A stretch of DNA of 45,326 nucleotides, from contig NZ_HG424559.1 in assembly GCF_000336385.2 (NCBI RefSeq), positions 1 through 45,326 on the forward strand, given 5' to 3'. The stretch's first letter is position 1. Every line of letters begins with the position of its first letter. The translations under genes and the position numbers were made by a program. Shown one piece after another: positions 23,314 to 32,346 of the stretch. Source of the DNA: Lysobacter antibioticus HS124 (GTDB lineage Bacteria > Pseudomonadota > Gammaproteobacteria > Xanthomonadales > Xanthomonadaceae). The notes below the pieces were generated by a model. That model saw nothing but the letters and a program-made list of their open reading frames with translations. It had not been told where the DNA came from and did not search any database.

Positions 23314-25770
23314 TTAAGCGGCGGACCGGCTAGGCGAAGCGCTCTTCGCGCCGCCCTTGCCCGAGCCCTTGCGGTTGTCGTAGAAATCCTGCAGCCAGGC
23401 GTCGGGACTGAGATCGTCCGCCGCCACGCCGGCCTTGTGCGCTGCTTTCTCCACCACCTGGTGCATGATCTCGATGTTGTCGGTCGACGAGGAGATCACC
23501 GCCAGCGCGTCGTCCATGCCGCGCAGGTTCAACTGGCAGACGGTCGCGGCGTGGCCCTGCTTGACCAGGAAGCAACGCGAGCGCTCGTCCAGGCTCTTGA
23601 CCACCTGGTACTCGGCGTCGGTGAGCTTGAGGCCTTCGATGTAGTCCTCGCGGCTGGCGTTCGGGTTGGGCAGCAGGATCAAGGTCGCGGTCTGCTCGAT
23701 CAGCGAGGCCGAGATGTCGCTGGCCAGCGCGTCTTCCGGGCTCTGGGTGGCGAAGATGCCCAGGCCGTTCTGCTTACGGATGGTCTTCTGCTTGTTCTTG
23801 GCGAATTCCTTGAGCGCGCCGCCGCCGTCGAGGATCTTCCAGAATTCGTCCATGACGTAGATCAGCGGGCGGCCGTCGATCAGCTCTTCCAGCCGGTGCA
23901 GCAAGTAGTTGATCACCGGTACGCGCACTTCGACGTTGTCGATCACGTCGGTGTAGTCGAAGCCGATGATGCTGGCCTTCTCGAGGTTGATCGTGTCGAC
24001 CGGATTGTCGAACACCCAGCCCAGCGAATTGCCCGCGGTCCACTTGCGCAGCCGCGCATACAGGCCGTCGTCGCCCATGTTGGGCAGGCTCTTCTGCAGG
24101 TTGGTCATGCTGCGCAGGTGCATCGGCGTATCGAGGATGTTCTCGACCGCGCGGAAGATGTCTTCCTCCTCGCGCGCCGAGTACACCGTCTTGCCGGCCA
24201 GCACCTTGATCAGGTCCGACAGGAACTGGACGTTGGTTTCGGTGTTCTCGCACTGGAACGGGTTGAAGCCGGTGGGCTGGCCGTTCTCGAGGGCGAGGTA
24301 GTTGCCGCCGCAGGCGCGGACGAAGATCTCAGCGCCGCGGTCCTTGTCGAAGAAGAAGATCGTCGGCACCGGCTGCAGCTTCTGCACCTGGCTGAGCAGG
24401 AAGTTGATCAGCGCGGTCTTACCGGTACCGGACTTGCCGATCACCATGGTGTTGGCGATCGCCTTCTCGCCGAGCGAGTTCTCGGCCGGATGGGTGGCGT
24501 GGAAATTGAAGTAGTACGGCTGCCCGTTGGTGGTCTGCAGCGTGGTGACGCATTCGCCCCAGGGGTTGTTCTCTTTCTTGCCGGTGGCGAAGTTGTGCAG
24601 CGGCGACAGGCCGAGGAAGTTCAGCGAGCTGACGTTGGCCAGGCGCGTGCGATACTTCCAGTTGCCCGGGAACTGGGCGTAGTACGCGGCGGTCACGGCC
24701 AGGTCTTCCTTGACCGAGACGAAGCCGGCGTTGGACAGCTCGGCGCGGGTCATGGCGATGTTCTGCGCCAGCGCTTCTTGGCTGTCGGCATACACGGTGA
24801 AGCTGAAGTGGTACTCGCCGAGCACGAAGTTGCCCGAGGCGAGCTGGTCCATCGCGTAATCGAGCTCGACGATCTGGCTGACCGCCTTGTCGCCGGAGGA
24901 GATCATCATGCCCTTGGTGCGGTCGAGCACCTTGAGCGCGTCCTGGCGGCCCATCGGACTGAACGAATGGGTCACCACGTACTCGAAATCCAGGTACTTC
25001 AGGCCGTTGAGGATGCCCGGGTAGGTACCGTCGGTGTATTCCTTGACGTTGAGGATCGCGCCGAAATGGTTCTGCCCGGTCGGCGTGGTGACCACGAAGT
25101 CGCCGGTCTTGCTGGCGAAGGTGTGGCGGCTGACCGGCAGGTAGTTGTAGACCGGCGCCGGCAGCACCGGCACCGGCTCGTCGATGCGGTTGAGCACGTA
25201 GCCGAAGAACTCCAACGCCTCGGAGAAGACCACGCCGTTCTTGGCTTCGTACATGCCCAGCCGGTACGGCGCGTAGTCCTTCAGCACCGCTTCGACGTTG
25301 CTGGCCAGTTCCAGCACCTTGGCGATGGCCTGGTCCTGCTGTTCCTGCAGCTGCTGCACGTTCGAAGACTTCTCGGTCAGCCGCTTGCCCGACACGATCG
25401 GGCGGTAAATCATCGTCAGGTACAGCTCGTTCTGCATCAGCTTCTGCCCCGACAGCGAGGCGAAATAGCCGTCGGAGAGCTGCTGGTTGAACGTCTGGCC
25501 GAACTTGCTCTCGGTCTTGATCCGGCGCTTGCGGCGCACGTCGTGGACCCAGAACGCGACGTTGGTGAAATCCGGCGCGCGCAGCGTCTGCAGCATGCGA
25601 TTGAAAGTGTTGTGCCGGTGCTCCAGCTCCCACTCCTCGCGGCCGACGAACGGCAGGCCGCCCAGGTGCCACACCAGCATGTAATCGCCGCCGGTGGTCT
25701 TGATCACCGTGGGCGAGACATGGGTGGACAGCGGGATGAATTCGCTGATGGGAGCGTCTGGACTCAGCAT
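23314..25770 (-). CDS. virB4: T4SS ATPase VirB4
   Basis: 818 aa, the family's usual size. The N-terminal CagE/TrbE/VirB domain is followed by a C-terminal ATPase: Walker A GKSGTGKT (445-452), Walker B LIYVMDEFWK (636-645). VirB4 is the largest ATPase of the machine; it works at the inner-membrane base in substrate transfer and pilus assembly. The extreme C-terminus (residues ~795-818) is basic and Ser/Gly-rich. Upstream is a 135-bp gap with a 16-bp stem hairpin; the ribosome binding site is weak. Confidence 0.96.
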   Translation of the reverse strand: MLSPDAPISEFIPLSTHVSPTVIKTTGGDYMLVWHLGGLPFVGREEWELEHRHNTFNRMLQTLRAPDFTNVAFWVHDVRRKRRIKTESKFGQTFNQQLSDGYFASLSGQKLMQNELYLTMIYRPIVSGKRLTEKSSNVQQLQEQQDQAIAKVLELASNVEAVLKDYAPYRLGMYEAKNGVVFSEALEFFGYVLNRIDEPVPVLPAPVYNYLPVSRHTFASKTGDFVVTTPTGQNHFGAILNVKEYTDGTYPGILNGLKYLDFEYVVTHSFSPMGRQDALKVLDRTKGMMISSGDKAVSQIVELDYAMDQLASGNFVLGEYHFSFTVYADSQEALAQNIAMTRAELSNAGFVSVKEDLAVTAAYYAQFPGNWKYRTRLANVSSLNFLGLSPLHNFATGKKENNPWGECVTTLQTTNGQPYYFNFHATHPAENSLGEKAIANTMVIGKSGTGKTALINFLLSQVQKLQPVPTIFFFDKDRGAEIFVRACGGNYLALENGQPTGFNPFQCENTETNVQFLSDLIKVLAGKTVYSAREEEDIFRAVENILDTPMHLRSMTNLQKSLPNMGDDGLYARLRKWTAGNSLGWVFDNPVDTINLEKASIIGFDYTDVIDNVEVRVPVINYLLHRLEELIDGRPLIYVMDEFWKILDGGGALKEFAKNKQKTIRKQNGLGIFATQSPEDALASDISASLIEQTATLILLPNPNASREDYIEGLKLTDAEYQVVKSLDERSRCFLVKQGHAATVCQLNLRGMDDALAVISSSTDNIEIMHQVVEKAAHKAGVAADDLSPDAWLQDFYDNRKGSGKGGAKSASPSRSAA

Positions 25771-25860
25771 GTGGCGGCGCTTGGTGTCTGCATTGGGAAG
25801 TGGGCGGAGCCCGCGCCGGCCTCGGCCGTCGCAGGTTCCGAACCTGACTGCGGTACTGCG

Positions 25861-25896
25861 CCGAACGCCATTGCGGCGGGCCGCAATGGCGTTCGG
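25861..25896 (-). promoter_or_regulatory. Perfect 16-bp-stem hairpin between virB3 and virB4
   Basis: CCGAACGCCATTGCGG pairs with CCGCAATGGCGTTCGG around a four-base loop. On the minus strand it begins about ten bases after the virB3 stop and no T-run follows. It is the strongest hairpin inside the virB operon. Likely roles are RNase processing or partial termination that sets VirB4 levels below those of the pilin and VirB3. Confidence 0.7.
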
Positions 25897-25905
25897 TTTA
25901 CGGCA

Positions 25906-26217
25906 CTATGCCTTGCTCTTTTCGCCAGGGTTGCGATAGAGGTTCGGCGAGAACACCCACATGCTGCCGTTCTTCTGCAGGTTGCGGACCCGCATGCGGA
26001 ACTGCAGCCGCAGCCCGAGCAGCCGGAAGATCATCTCGTCGCGCCGGGCCATCTGGCGCATGATGAAAATCACGATCGGCAGCAGCAGGATGCAGAACAT
26101 GTCGATGTAGAACGTCAGCAGCAGGCTGGTGCCCGCGCCGATCGCGAACGGCACGTACGGCACGCCGAGGAACATCGGCGGGCGCGTGCAGCCGCGAAAC
26201 AGTACGTTCTTATGCAT
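25906..26217 (-). CDS. virB3: T4SS inner-membrane protein VirB3
   Basis: 103 aa. Typical VirB3 start (LFRGCTRPPMFLGVPYVPF), one or two membrane helices at ~17-53 and a basic cytoplasmic tail. Its ATG overlaps the virB2 stop by 8 bases, which implies translational coupling. It sits with VirB4 and VirB6 at the base of the channel. Confidence 0.93.
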   Translation of the reverse strand: MHKNVLFRGCTRPPMFLGVPYVPFAIGAGTSLLLTFYIDMFCILLLPIVIFIMRQMARRDEMIFRLLGLRLQFRMRVRNLQKNGSMWVFSPNLYRNPGEKSKA

Positions 26218-26569
26218 ACAGCGACAGGGCGGACAGGATCATGCCCGGGTCGGCGCCGACGTCTTCCGGGATCACCATCTTGGCCAGCTGGGCCGCGGCG
26301 CCGATCAGGAAGCCGCCGAGCAGGACCGGAGCGACGTCCGAGATGCGCTTGTGGGCGAAGGCGATCTGGTAGCCGGCGAAAATCACGGCGATGGTCACGA
26401 TCGCGACCGAAGCGATGTTCAGCAGGCCGTTCAGGTTGTCGAGGAAGCCCTTGACGCGGCCTTCGGCCGGGTTCTGGGCGAAGGCCAGCTCCGGCAGAGC
26501 CAGCAGGGCGACGAACATGACGGCCATGGCGAAGGCCGAAGCGAAATTCTTGAGGATGGTGGTATTCAT
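26210..26569 (-). CDS. virB2: T4SS major pilin VirB2
   Basis: 119 aa. The signal peptide (1-31, cut at AFA/Q) is followed by two hydrophobic helices (~45-69 and 78-97) joined by a short basic loop (FAHKRISD), the pilin fold. The mature subunit of about 88 residues would polymerise into the short T4SS pilus used for cell contact. It precedes virB3 with an 8-base overlap. Confidence 0.93.
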   Translation of the reverse strand: MNTTILKNFASAFAMAVMFVALLALPELAFAQNPAEGRVKGFLDNLNGLLNIASVAIVTIAVIFAGYQIAFAHKRISDVAPVLLGGFLIGAAAQLAKMVIPEDVGADPGMILSALSLYA

Positions 26570-26654
26570 GAAGAAATCCCTTCTTTTTAGCGAGTGGTCA
26601 GTGGTGGTCGAGGAAAACGGTATCGCTTACGGGGTCGGTGGAGGACATCAACAA

Positions 26655-27518
26655 TCAAAAGACGAAGGCCTGGTCTCCCGGGGAAACCGCCGTTGCCGGC
26701 GCGGAAGCGACAGGCGCAGCCGCCGTGGCCGCGTTCATCGGCATCACCTTGACCGGCTGGTTGGGCTGCGGCTGGGCCGCGGCCGCACCGGCCGGAGCAA
26801 GTCGGACCGCCGCGGCAGGAGGCTGGGGCCCCACTACCACTGGCGTAGGTAACGGCATCGGGGTCGGGGCAGCGGCCATGACCGGCGCCGGCGCCGCTAG
26901 CGGCGCGGCAACGCCCAAAGCGGCCGCCAAGCGCTGCGGACCGCTCTGCCGGCCGGGGGCGTAGACCCCGCGGGCGGTGGCGGTCGCGGCGGCGGCGGAC
27001 ATCGGCGCGCTGCCGACCCGGCGCTGAACGGGGGCCGGCACACCGGCCAGGGCGATCGCCTGGCCGTCGGACTCGGCCGCAGCGGCCCTGTTGATCGATG
27101 CGTAGATCTTCTGCACGTAGCCGTGCCGGAAACCGGTGACGAAGTTGCCGGAGTAGTAGCAACTGAAGGACTTGCCCCAGTCCGAGCCGGAGCGGCTGTA
27201 GCACTCGGCCAGGATCTTGGAGCCGGCCTGCAGGTTCGGGCAGACCTCGAAAGCCTTCTCGTACGACTCCAGGCCGTACTTTTCCAGGTTGTAGCGGTTG
27301 ACCTGCGCGGCGCCGAGGGAAAAGTTGTAGCCGCGGCGCTCGAGCATGCGCGCGGTGGCCACGGCTTCGGACAGGTTCTTGGGCTGGCGGACCAGGCGGC
27401 CGCCGACCACGCCGATGGCGTAGGGATTGAACGAGGACTCCACGCGCACGACGTGTTGCATCACCTCGTGCGGGACGGCCAAGCCCGTGCAGTTCGTCAA
27501 CTCAATTCCGGGCAACAT
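26655..27518 (-). CDS. virB1: T4SS lytic transglycosylase VirB1
   Basis: 287 aa. The SLT domain spans ~12-145: catalytic Glu27 in VVRVESSFNPYAIGVV, then SLGAAQVNRYNL and a Cys-containing segment (CYSRSG, SCYYSG). It opens the wall for channel assembly. There is no signal peptide in the predicted frame, which begins right at the catalytic domain. The second half (~150-287) is Ala/Pro-rich and disordered, perhaps for contacts with other VirB proteins. Unusually for VirB order, but as in X. citri, it follows virB11. Confidence 0.9.
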   Translation of the reverse strand: MLPGIELTNCTGLAVPHEVMQHVVRVESSFNPYAIGVVGGRLVRQPKNLSEAVATARMLERRGYNFSLGAAQVNRYNLEKYGLESYEKAFEVCPNLQAGSKILAECYSRSGSDWGKSFSCYYSGNFVTGFRHGYVQKIYASINRAAAAESDGQAIALAGVPAPVQRRVGSAPMSAAAATATARGVYAPGRQSGPQRLAAALGVAAPLAAPAPVMAAAPTPMPLPTPVVVGPQPPAAAVRLAPAGAAAAQPQPNQPVKVMPMNAATAAAPVASAPATAVSPGDQAFVF

Positions 27519-27684
27519 TCCTTGATCCCCCCGTGCCGACCGTGGCGCCGACCCCCTGCAAACATTCCAGAAATGAAGGACTTATCGCAAGTCGCATTGA
27601 CGCAGCAATGATTCATTCTGGAGCCAGCAATGTCAATGGCCGTGCACATCTGTGTCACAGTTCAGGCCGTTCAGCGTCCTCGCC

Positions 27685-28722
27685 TCACTCGGCGAAGGCG
27701 CGCTCCGGGTTGAAGTCGATGCCGGTGATGTATCGCTGGCCCGCATGGGCCTTGATGTGCACCACGATATCGATGGTCATCATCAACAGCCGCTTGATGA
27801 CCGCGAACTCCAGCCCCGACCCTTCGTTGGACGCCTTCACCATCAGCGCGAGCTGATCCCAGGTCTGCGCGGTGCTGCCGGCGTGACAGCTGGTGATCGA
27901 TCCCGGGTGGCCCGAGGCACAGTTACGAATGAAGTAGAACGATTCGTCGCCGCGCAGCTCGGCCAGGATGATCCGATCCGGCTTCATTCGCAGACAGGCC
28001 TCCATGCAGCTCTTGGCCGTGACATTGCTGGTGCTTTGTCCACCTTTTGAGTAGAGCAAGTGCACCACATTCGGCTGCTCGATGAAGAGTTCGCGCGCGT
28101 CCTCGATCGTCACCAGCCGTTCGTACTGCGGAATATGGCCGACCAGCGACTTCATGAAGGTGGTCTTGCCGCTGCCGGTGGCGCCGGCGACGACGACATT
28201 CTTCTTGTATTGCACCGCCTTGCGGAAGAAATCGGCGTAGTTGCGCTGCGCGCGCAACTCCAGCAGCTCCCGGTCGTGGTCGCTGATGGTGTGCGCGCCT
28301 TCCAGGATCTGGTTGAAGAAGCCGTCTTCCTGGTACTGCGCCAGGGTCTTGCTGTGCTTGGACGGCAATCGGATCGTGATCGACACCTTGCCCGCGTCGC
28401 AGGCCGGCGGGATCACGAACTGCGCGCGCTGGCCGGTCGGAAAGGTCAACGAGACCACCGGGTCGGCATCGGTAATGCGCTGGCCGGTGTTGCTCTCGTT
28501 GACCACCGCGGTGCAGAACTGCCGGGCCCGCTCGAAAGTCAGGCTCGGCACTTCGATCCGGTTCCAGCCGGCGCGAGTCTCCAGATAGAGTTCGCCCGGC
28601 CGGTTGATGCAGATTTCGGTGACGTCCGGGGAGTTCATGTACTCCAGGATGCCGAGCACCTGGTACTGATACTCCAGGAACGCGTTGGAAACCTGCGCGA
28701 TCGGTGAATTGTCTGCGTCCAT
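27685..28722 (-). CDS. virB11: T4SS traffic ATPase VirB11
   Basis: 345 aa. Walker A GATGSGKT (180-187), Asp box TIEDARELF (205-213), Walker B IILAELRGDE (251-260) and the His box (GHPGSITSCHAGS) are all intact. It forms a hexameric ring under the channel and switches between pilus building and secretion. It follows virB10 by 22 bases and is separated from virB1 by 166 bases with no visible gene. Confidence 0.96.
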   Translation of the reverse strand: MDADNSPIAQVSNAFLEYQYQVLGILEYMNSPDVTEICINRPGELYLETRAGWNRIEVPSLTFERARQFCTAVVNESNTGQRITDADPVVSLTFPTGQRAQFVIPPACDAGKVSITIRLPSKHSKTLAQYQEDGFFNQILEGAHTISDHDRELLELRAQRNYADFFRKAVQYKKNVVVAGATGSGKTTFMKSLVGHIPQYERLVTIEDARELFIEQPNVVHLLYSKGGQSTSNVTAKSCMEACLRMKPDRIILAELRGDESFYFIRNCASGHPGSITSCHAGSTAQTWDQLALMVKASNEGSGLEFAVIKRLLMMTIDIVVHIKAHAGQRYITGIDFNPERAFAE

Positions 28723-28744
28723 CGTTACTGCGGCCGCGAACGGC

Positions 28745-29989
28745 TCACCTCATCACCGACGAGAAGTCGACGTCCTTGGCGACGTAGACGTTGACGATCG
28801 TGCCCTGGTTGATGGTCACGGTCGCCGGACGGTTGATGCTCTTGTCCAGGGCCTGGTTGGCCAGACGCTCCATCGCTTCGGCGGTGTTGCTCTCGTACGG
28901 CGTCGAGACGATGTTGCCGCTGGTGCTGACTTCGGTCGAGCGCGGACCATTCTCCGCGGCGGCGTACTTGAACGCGTCGCTGATCAGGCTGATCAGCAGG
29001 GCCGAGGCGATGCGGCTGCCCCAGTGCGCGTTGTAGTCGCCGACATGGCCGGCGCCGCCCAGGTTGTCCACGCCCGGGCTGGCCATGTTCACGTCGATGC
29101 CGTTCGGGGTGGTGATGCGGTCCCAGATCACCGACACGCGCGGCCCGGTGATGTTGTCGGACTGGTAGCGGCCGGAGATCTTCGAGCCCTTCGGCAGCAG
29201 CAGACGACGGCCGTTCACCGAATAGGTCGGCTCGGTCACGATGCAGGAGGTGAAGCCCGGGATATCGGTGACGATGCGGGTCTCCATCACGCAACGGATG
29301 TAGGTGCCGCGCAGCAGCAGCGTGTCCGGGTTGTATAGCGGCTGGGCGCTGGTCGGCATGTCGCGCTCGTCGCGCGCCTTGGCGCCGCCGCCGGGCGTGT
29401 TGGCCTGCACCGCGGCCGCCATGGCCGCCGCGTAAGGGTCGTTGCCGCCATCGGAACCGCCGCCGGCGCTGGCGTAGCCGCCGCCTTCGACCATGCCCAT
29501 GCGACGCTCGAGCAGCGACGGCGGACGCGGCCCCTGCTCTTCCTGCGGCTGCGGCTCGCGCTCTTCCATCGGCGGAGGCGTCGGGTCCTGGGCCATCGGC
29601 AGCGGCGGCATTTCCTGCACCGGCTCGACCGGCGGCAGCGGCGGCGCATTGTCGGCCGCGGCCTTGGGCAGCTCCGGAATGTTGACCACCTCTTCCTCGA
29701 CCGGCTTCTTGTCGTCGTCGCCCGAGGTCGCGCTCTTGAACATCCACACCGCAGCGATGATCAGCAGCAGGACGATGCCGCCGAGGAACAGCAGCGCCTT
29801 ACGGTTGAGCTTCTGCACGTCGGCCGACTTGAGCATCGGCGCGCCGGCGTCCAGGTTCGGCGCCGCGGCGGCCTGCTGCTGGCCGTAATAGGGGTTGGCG
29901 CCGGCACCGGCATAGCCGTAAGCGCCCTGCTGGCCGTTGTTGTCGTCCGGCTGCTGGCCGGGCGTGTTGGGCGGAATGTTCTGGCTCAT
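28745..29989 (-). CDS. virB10: T4SS core protein VirB10
   Basis: 414 aa. Cytoplasmic N-terminus rich in Gln/Gly/Tyr, a membrane helix at ~65-84, a Pro/Glu-rich periplasmic spacer (~92-165), then the TrbI/VirB10 beta-barrel domain to the end (PLYNPDTLLLRGTYIRCVME, GSKISGRYQS, a putative antenna region with ISLISDAF). It bridges the inner and outer membranes. The ATG overlaps the virB9 stop (ATGA). Confidence 0.95.
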   Translation of the reverse strand: MSQNIPPNTPGQQPDDNNGQQGAYGYAGAGANPYYGQQQAAAAPNLDAGAPMLKSADVQKLNRKALLFLGGIVLLLIIAAVWMFKSATSGDDDKKPVEEEVVNIPELPKAAADNAPPLPPVEPVQEMPPLPMAQDPTPPPMEEREPQPQEEQGPRPPSLLERRMGMVEGGGYASAGGGSDGGNDPYAAAMAAAVQANTPGGGAKARDERDMPTSAQPLYNPDTLLLRGTYIRCVMETRIVTDIPGFTSCIVTEPTYSVNGRRLLLPKGSKISGRYQSDNITGPRVSVIWDRITTPNGIDVNMASPGVDNLGGAGHVGDYNAHWGSRIASALLISLISDAFKYAAAENGPRSTEVSTSGNIVSTPYESNTAEAMERLANQALDKSINRPATVTINQGTIVNVYVAKDVDFSSVMR

Positions 29990-30756
29990 TTCTGCTTCTT
30001 CCTGCGCAGACCGACGACGTTATTGCCGTGCCGGATGATCAAGTAGGGATAGGTCCCGTGCACCACGATCGTGTTGTCCTGGACCGTGGTGTTGACGACG
30101 AAGTCTTCGCTGCCTTCGCGTTCGCGGCCGAACACCGCGGGAAAGTTGCCGGTCGGCAGCGACTTCAGCCCGCTGATCTTGATGTAGGTGAACTGGCCGT
30201 CGTCGTAAACGTTGGTCGGCACCAGCCAGGACTGCTTCTTGCGGCTCGAGTACTGGTAGTCGAAGTTGTAGACGCGGTTCTTGTCGAGCGTGGTGTTCAG
30301 CTCCGGGGTCGGTTCCTCGGGCTTGGCCTCCTTGGCGCTCGAGAACTCGGTGCCGTTCGGGTAGACGAACTTGATCTTGTACTGCACGCCGGCCTGTTTG
30401 GCCTGCTCGAGCACGCGCCAGTCGGTGGCGACCACCTTCAACTCGAAGATGTACGAGTGGGTGCTCGTACGGATCATCATGTTGGTGTCGACGTCGACGT
30501 TCTTCGGCTTGATGTAGAACACGTTGTCGCGACGGCTCAGGTCCCAGCCGGAGCTGAAGCCGGTGCTGTAGTCGAGGATGTTCTCGCTCGGGCTGAGTTC
30601 GATCTGGGTGGTGATGCCCAGGCCGGTGCGCACCGTGTAGATCCGGTTGGCCTCGTACTCGTATTCCTGGATGACCTGGGCCGAAGCGGGTTGCGCGAGG
30701 CCGGAAACCGCCAGGAACATCAGGGCGGCCAGGCGATGTTTACGCAGGCAGTTCAT
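29986..30756 (-). CDS. virB9: T4SS outer-membrane complex protein VirB9
   Basis: 256 aa. Signal peptide 1-26 (ASA/Q). The N-terminal domain (IYTVRTGLGITTQIEL) and the C-terminal beta-sandwich (YQYSSRKKQSWLVPTNVYDDGQFTYIKI) are standard for VirB9, which with VirB7 and VirB10 forms the outer-membrane core. It overlaps virB8 and virB10 by ATGA at both ends, so B8-B9-B10 are translationally coupled. Confidence 0.95.
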   Translation of the reverse strand: MNCLRKHRLAALMFLAVSGLAQPASAQVIQEYEYEANRIYTVRTGLGITTQIELSPSENILDYSTGFSSGWDLSRRDNVFYIKPKNVDVDTNMMIRTSTHSYIFELKVVATDWRVLEQAKQAGVQYKIKFVYPNGTEFSSAKEAKPEEPTPELNTTLDKNRVYNFDYQYSSRKKQSWLVPTNVYDDGQFTYIKISGLKSLPTGNFPAVFGREREGSEDFVVNTTVQDNTIVVHGTYPYLIIRHGNNVVGLRRKKQK

Positions 30757-31844
30757 CGGTTGCTGACTCCATTCGCATTGCCAGTCGGTGCAGCTTGGGC
30801 GGCCGCCGGCGTCATTGCCGGATTGGCGGCGGGGTTGTTGGGAAGCGGAGCGCCAGGCTGGCCCGGCTGCGGCGGCACGGTGCCGGGCGGATAGCCCGCC
30901 GGCGCGGCGCCGGGCTGCGCGGGGGCGACGCCGGGCTGACCGGGCGCGCCCGGCTGCTGCGGATAGCCCTGCGGATACCCCTGCTGCGGGTAGCCCTGCG
31001 GCTGCGGCGCGGCGGCCGGCTGCGGCGCGGCGCTGGGATCGTAGTTTTCGGTCGCGATCGGCGGCGAGGCGGCGTAGTCGTTGTCGACCCGGTAGCCGAT
31101 GACCTGGAAGCCGAGCGGATTGGCCAAACGGTTAAGCTCGTCCATCTTCAGGTTCGACTTGTACAGGTACTCGATCGTGGCGATCTTGCTGTCGAGCGGG
31201 GTCGAGCCGCCGGAGTCCTTGTTGTAGACGCTGCGCTGGAAGCGGACCGTCGCCACCTTGGCCTTCGAATCGACGTTCTTGTCGCCCTGCAGCTGGATGC
31301 TGAGGATCTTGACCCGCAGGGTCTTGCTCTTGCCGTAAAGGTTGATCGGGTTGTTCGGGTTGTCGTTCTTGAACAACGCCGAATAGCCGCTGGTCACCTG
31401 CGGGACCGCCATGGCGAACACGGTGCCCCAGTCCTTCTGGCCGATCTGCGAGTAGTCGTACGACTCGCGGGCCATGATGAACTGGGAAATGTTGGCCTTG
31501 TTGATCGCCTCGCTGGTGGCGATCGAAGGGTTGGTGAAGTCGTTGGCCAGGCGGGCCACGGTCGCGGTGCCGTTGTAGGCGTCCGCCAGCACCACGTAGG
31601 GCACCTTCTCCTTCAGCGGCAGGAAGTAGAAGTAGCCGCCGGCCAGGATCAGCGACATCACGACCGAGCACCAGGCGACGATCCAGGCCCGGCGCTCGCT
31701 CTTGCGGGCGATGTCGGCGACGGTGACTTCATAGTTGGCCGCCTTGGCGACGGCATTTTCGATTTGCGGGGTTACGGGCTTTTTTCCGAACATCTGGGCT
31801 GCATCCATCACTATGCGATCGTTGCCGACAAGGCGGAACGGCAT
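30753..31844 (-). CDS. virB8: T4SS assembly protein VirB8 with long Pro/Gln/Gly tail
   Basis: 363 aa as drawn; an ATG twelve codons in (31808, MDAAQMFGKK) is an alternative, but GAGGGAA precedes the longer form. A membrane helix at ~53-76 is followed by a periplasmic VirB8 domain (~80-265; NTF2-like, with RVKILSIQLQ and ATIEYLYKSN). The last ~85 residues are a low-complexity tail with GYPQ repeats and Ala/Pro runs, not needed for the VirB8 fold and possibly a periplasmic contact or spacer. It overlaps virB9 by ATGA. Confidence 0.93.
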   Translation of the reverse strand: MPFRLVGNDRIVMDAAQMFGKKPVTPQIENAVAKAANYEVTVADIARKSERRAWIVAWCSVVMSLILAGGYFYFLPLKEKVPYVVLADAYNGTATVARLANDFTNPSIATSEAINKANISQFIMARESYDYSQIGQKDWGTVFAMAVPQVTSGYSALFKNDNPNNPINLYGKSKTLRVKILSIQLQGDKNVDSKAKVATVRFQRSVYNKDSGGSTPLDSKIATIEYLYKSNLKMDELNRLANPLGFQVIGYRVDNDYAASPPIATENYDPSAAPQPAAAPQPQGYPQQGYPQGYPQQPGAPGQPGVAPAQPGAAPAGYPPGTVPPQPGQPGAPLPNNPAANPAMTPAAAQAAPTGNANGVSNR

Positions 31845-31893
31845 CCGAACCGTTCCCTCGCCGGTACCTGGGGCCTAGGGGCCCGTCGATGGA

Positions 31894-32346
31894 TCAGGGC
31901 GTCGGACCGGCCGCCTCGCCGCCGCCGCCGGCCGCCGGCGCGGACGGCGCCGTGCGCACCACGATACGGTCGCCTTCGCGCGCGATCACCACGCCCTGCG
32001 CCGCGTAAGCCGTGTTCAACTGGCTGATCGCGTCCGGCAGGCTGGTGCTGTTGATGGTCGACACGCCCTGGTGCAGGGTGAAATCGGAGTAGTGCTGGTA
32101 GTCCAGCTGCATGCTCGTGTCCTGGGCCCAACGGGTGAGCATGGCCTTGAGCGTCCCGTCCATCGGCGAGGGATAGAACACATAGGACTGGTGCAGCGGG
32201 ATTTCGCTCGGAGCCTCGGAATACCGGTTGACCGGCTTCCAGCGGCCGCCGAAATCCGGCGCGGGCCTTGTGGCGCACCCGGCCAGCGCGGTCGCCAGCA
32301 GAATCGCGGTCCACAAACGAGGGCTGGTTGCAGTTGTATGTCTCAC
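31894..32346 (-). CDS. virB7: T4SS lipoprotein VirB7 with C-terminal N0 domain
   Basis: 150 aa from a GTG at 32346 preceded by GGGGAAA; the frame runs further upstream but without signal features. Lipobox LAGC (Cys24). Residues ~30-75 include the VirB9-binding segment. Residues ~80-145 (LHQGVSTINSTSLPDAISQL ... GVVIAREGDRIVVR) form an N0-like domain as in secretins. The long VirB7 with N0 domain is a hallmark of the Xanthomonas-type killing T4SS; classical VirB7 has only ~40 mature residues. First gene of the virB operon. Confidence 0.88.
   Translation of the reverse strand: MRHTTATSPRLWTAILLATALAGCATRPAPDFGGRWKPVNRYSEAPSEIPLHQSYVFYPSPMDGTLKAMLTRWAQDTSMQLDYQHYSDFTLHQGVSTINSTSLPDAISQLNTAYAAQGVVIAREGDRIVVRTAPSAPAAGGGGEAAGPTP

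Noticed and set aside
23437-26454. A plus-strand frame of about 1000 codons antisense to virB4 and virB3
   Set aside because: The minus strand has intact VirB4 Walker motifs and VirB3; the antisense product is an Arg/Val/Leu-rich shadow without any known motif.
6521-32346. Conjugative plasmid or ICE transfer region
   Set aside because: There is no relaxase, oriT-like site, integrase or partition gene, while XVIPCD effectors and immunity lipoproteins mark a bacteria-killing T4SS.
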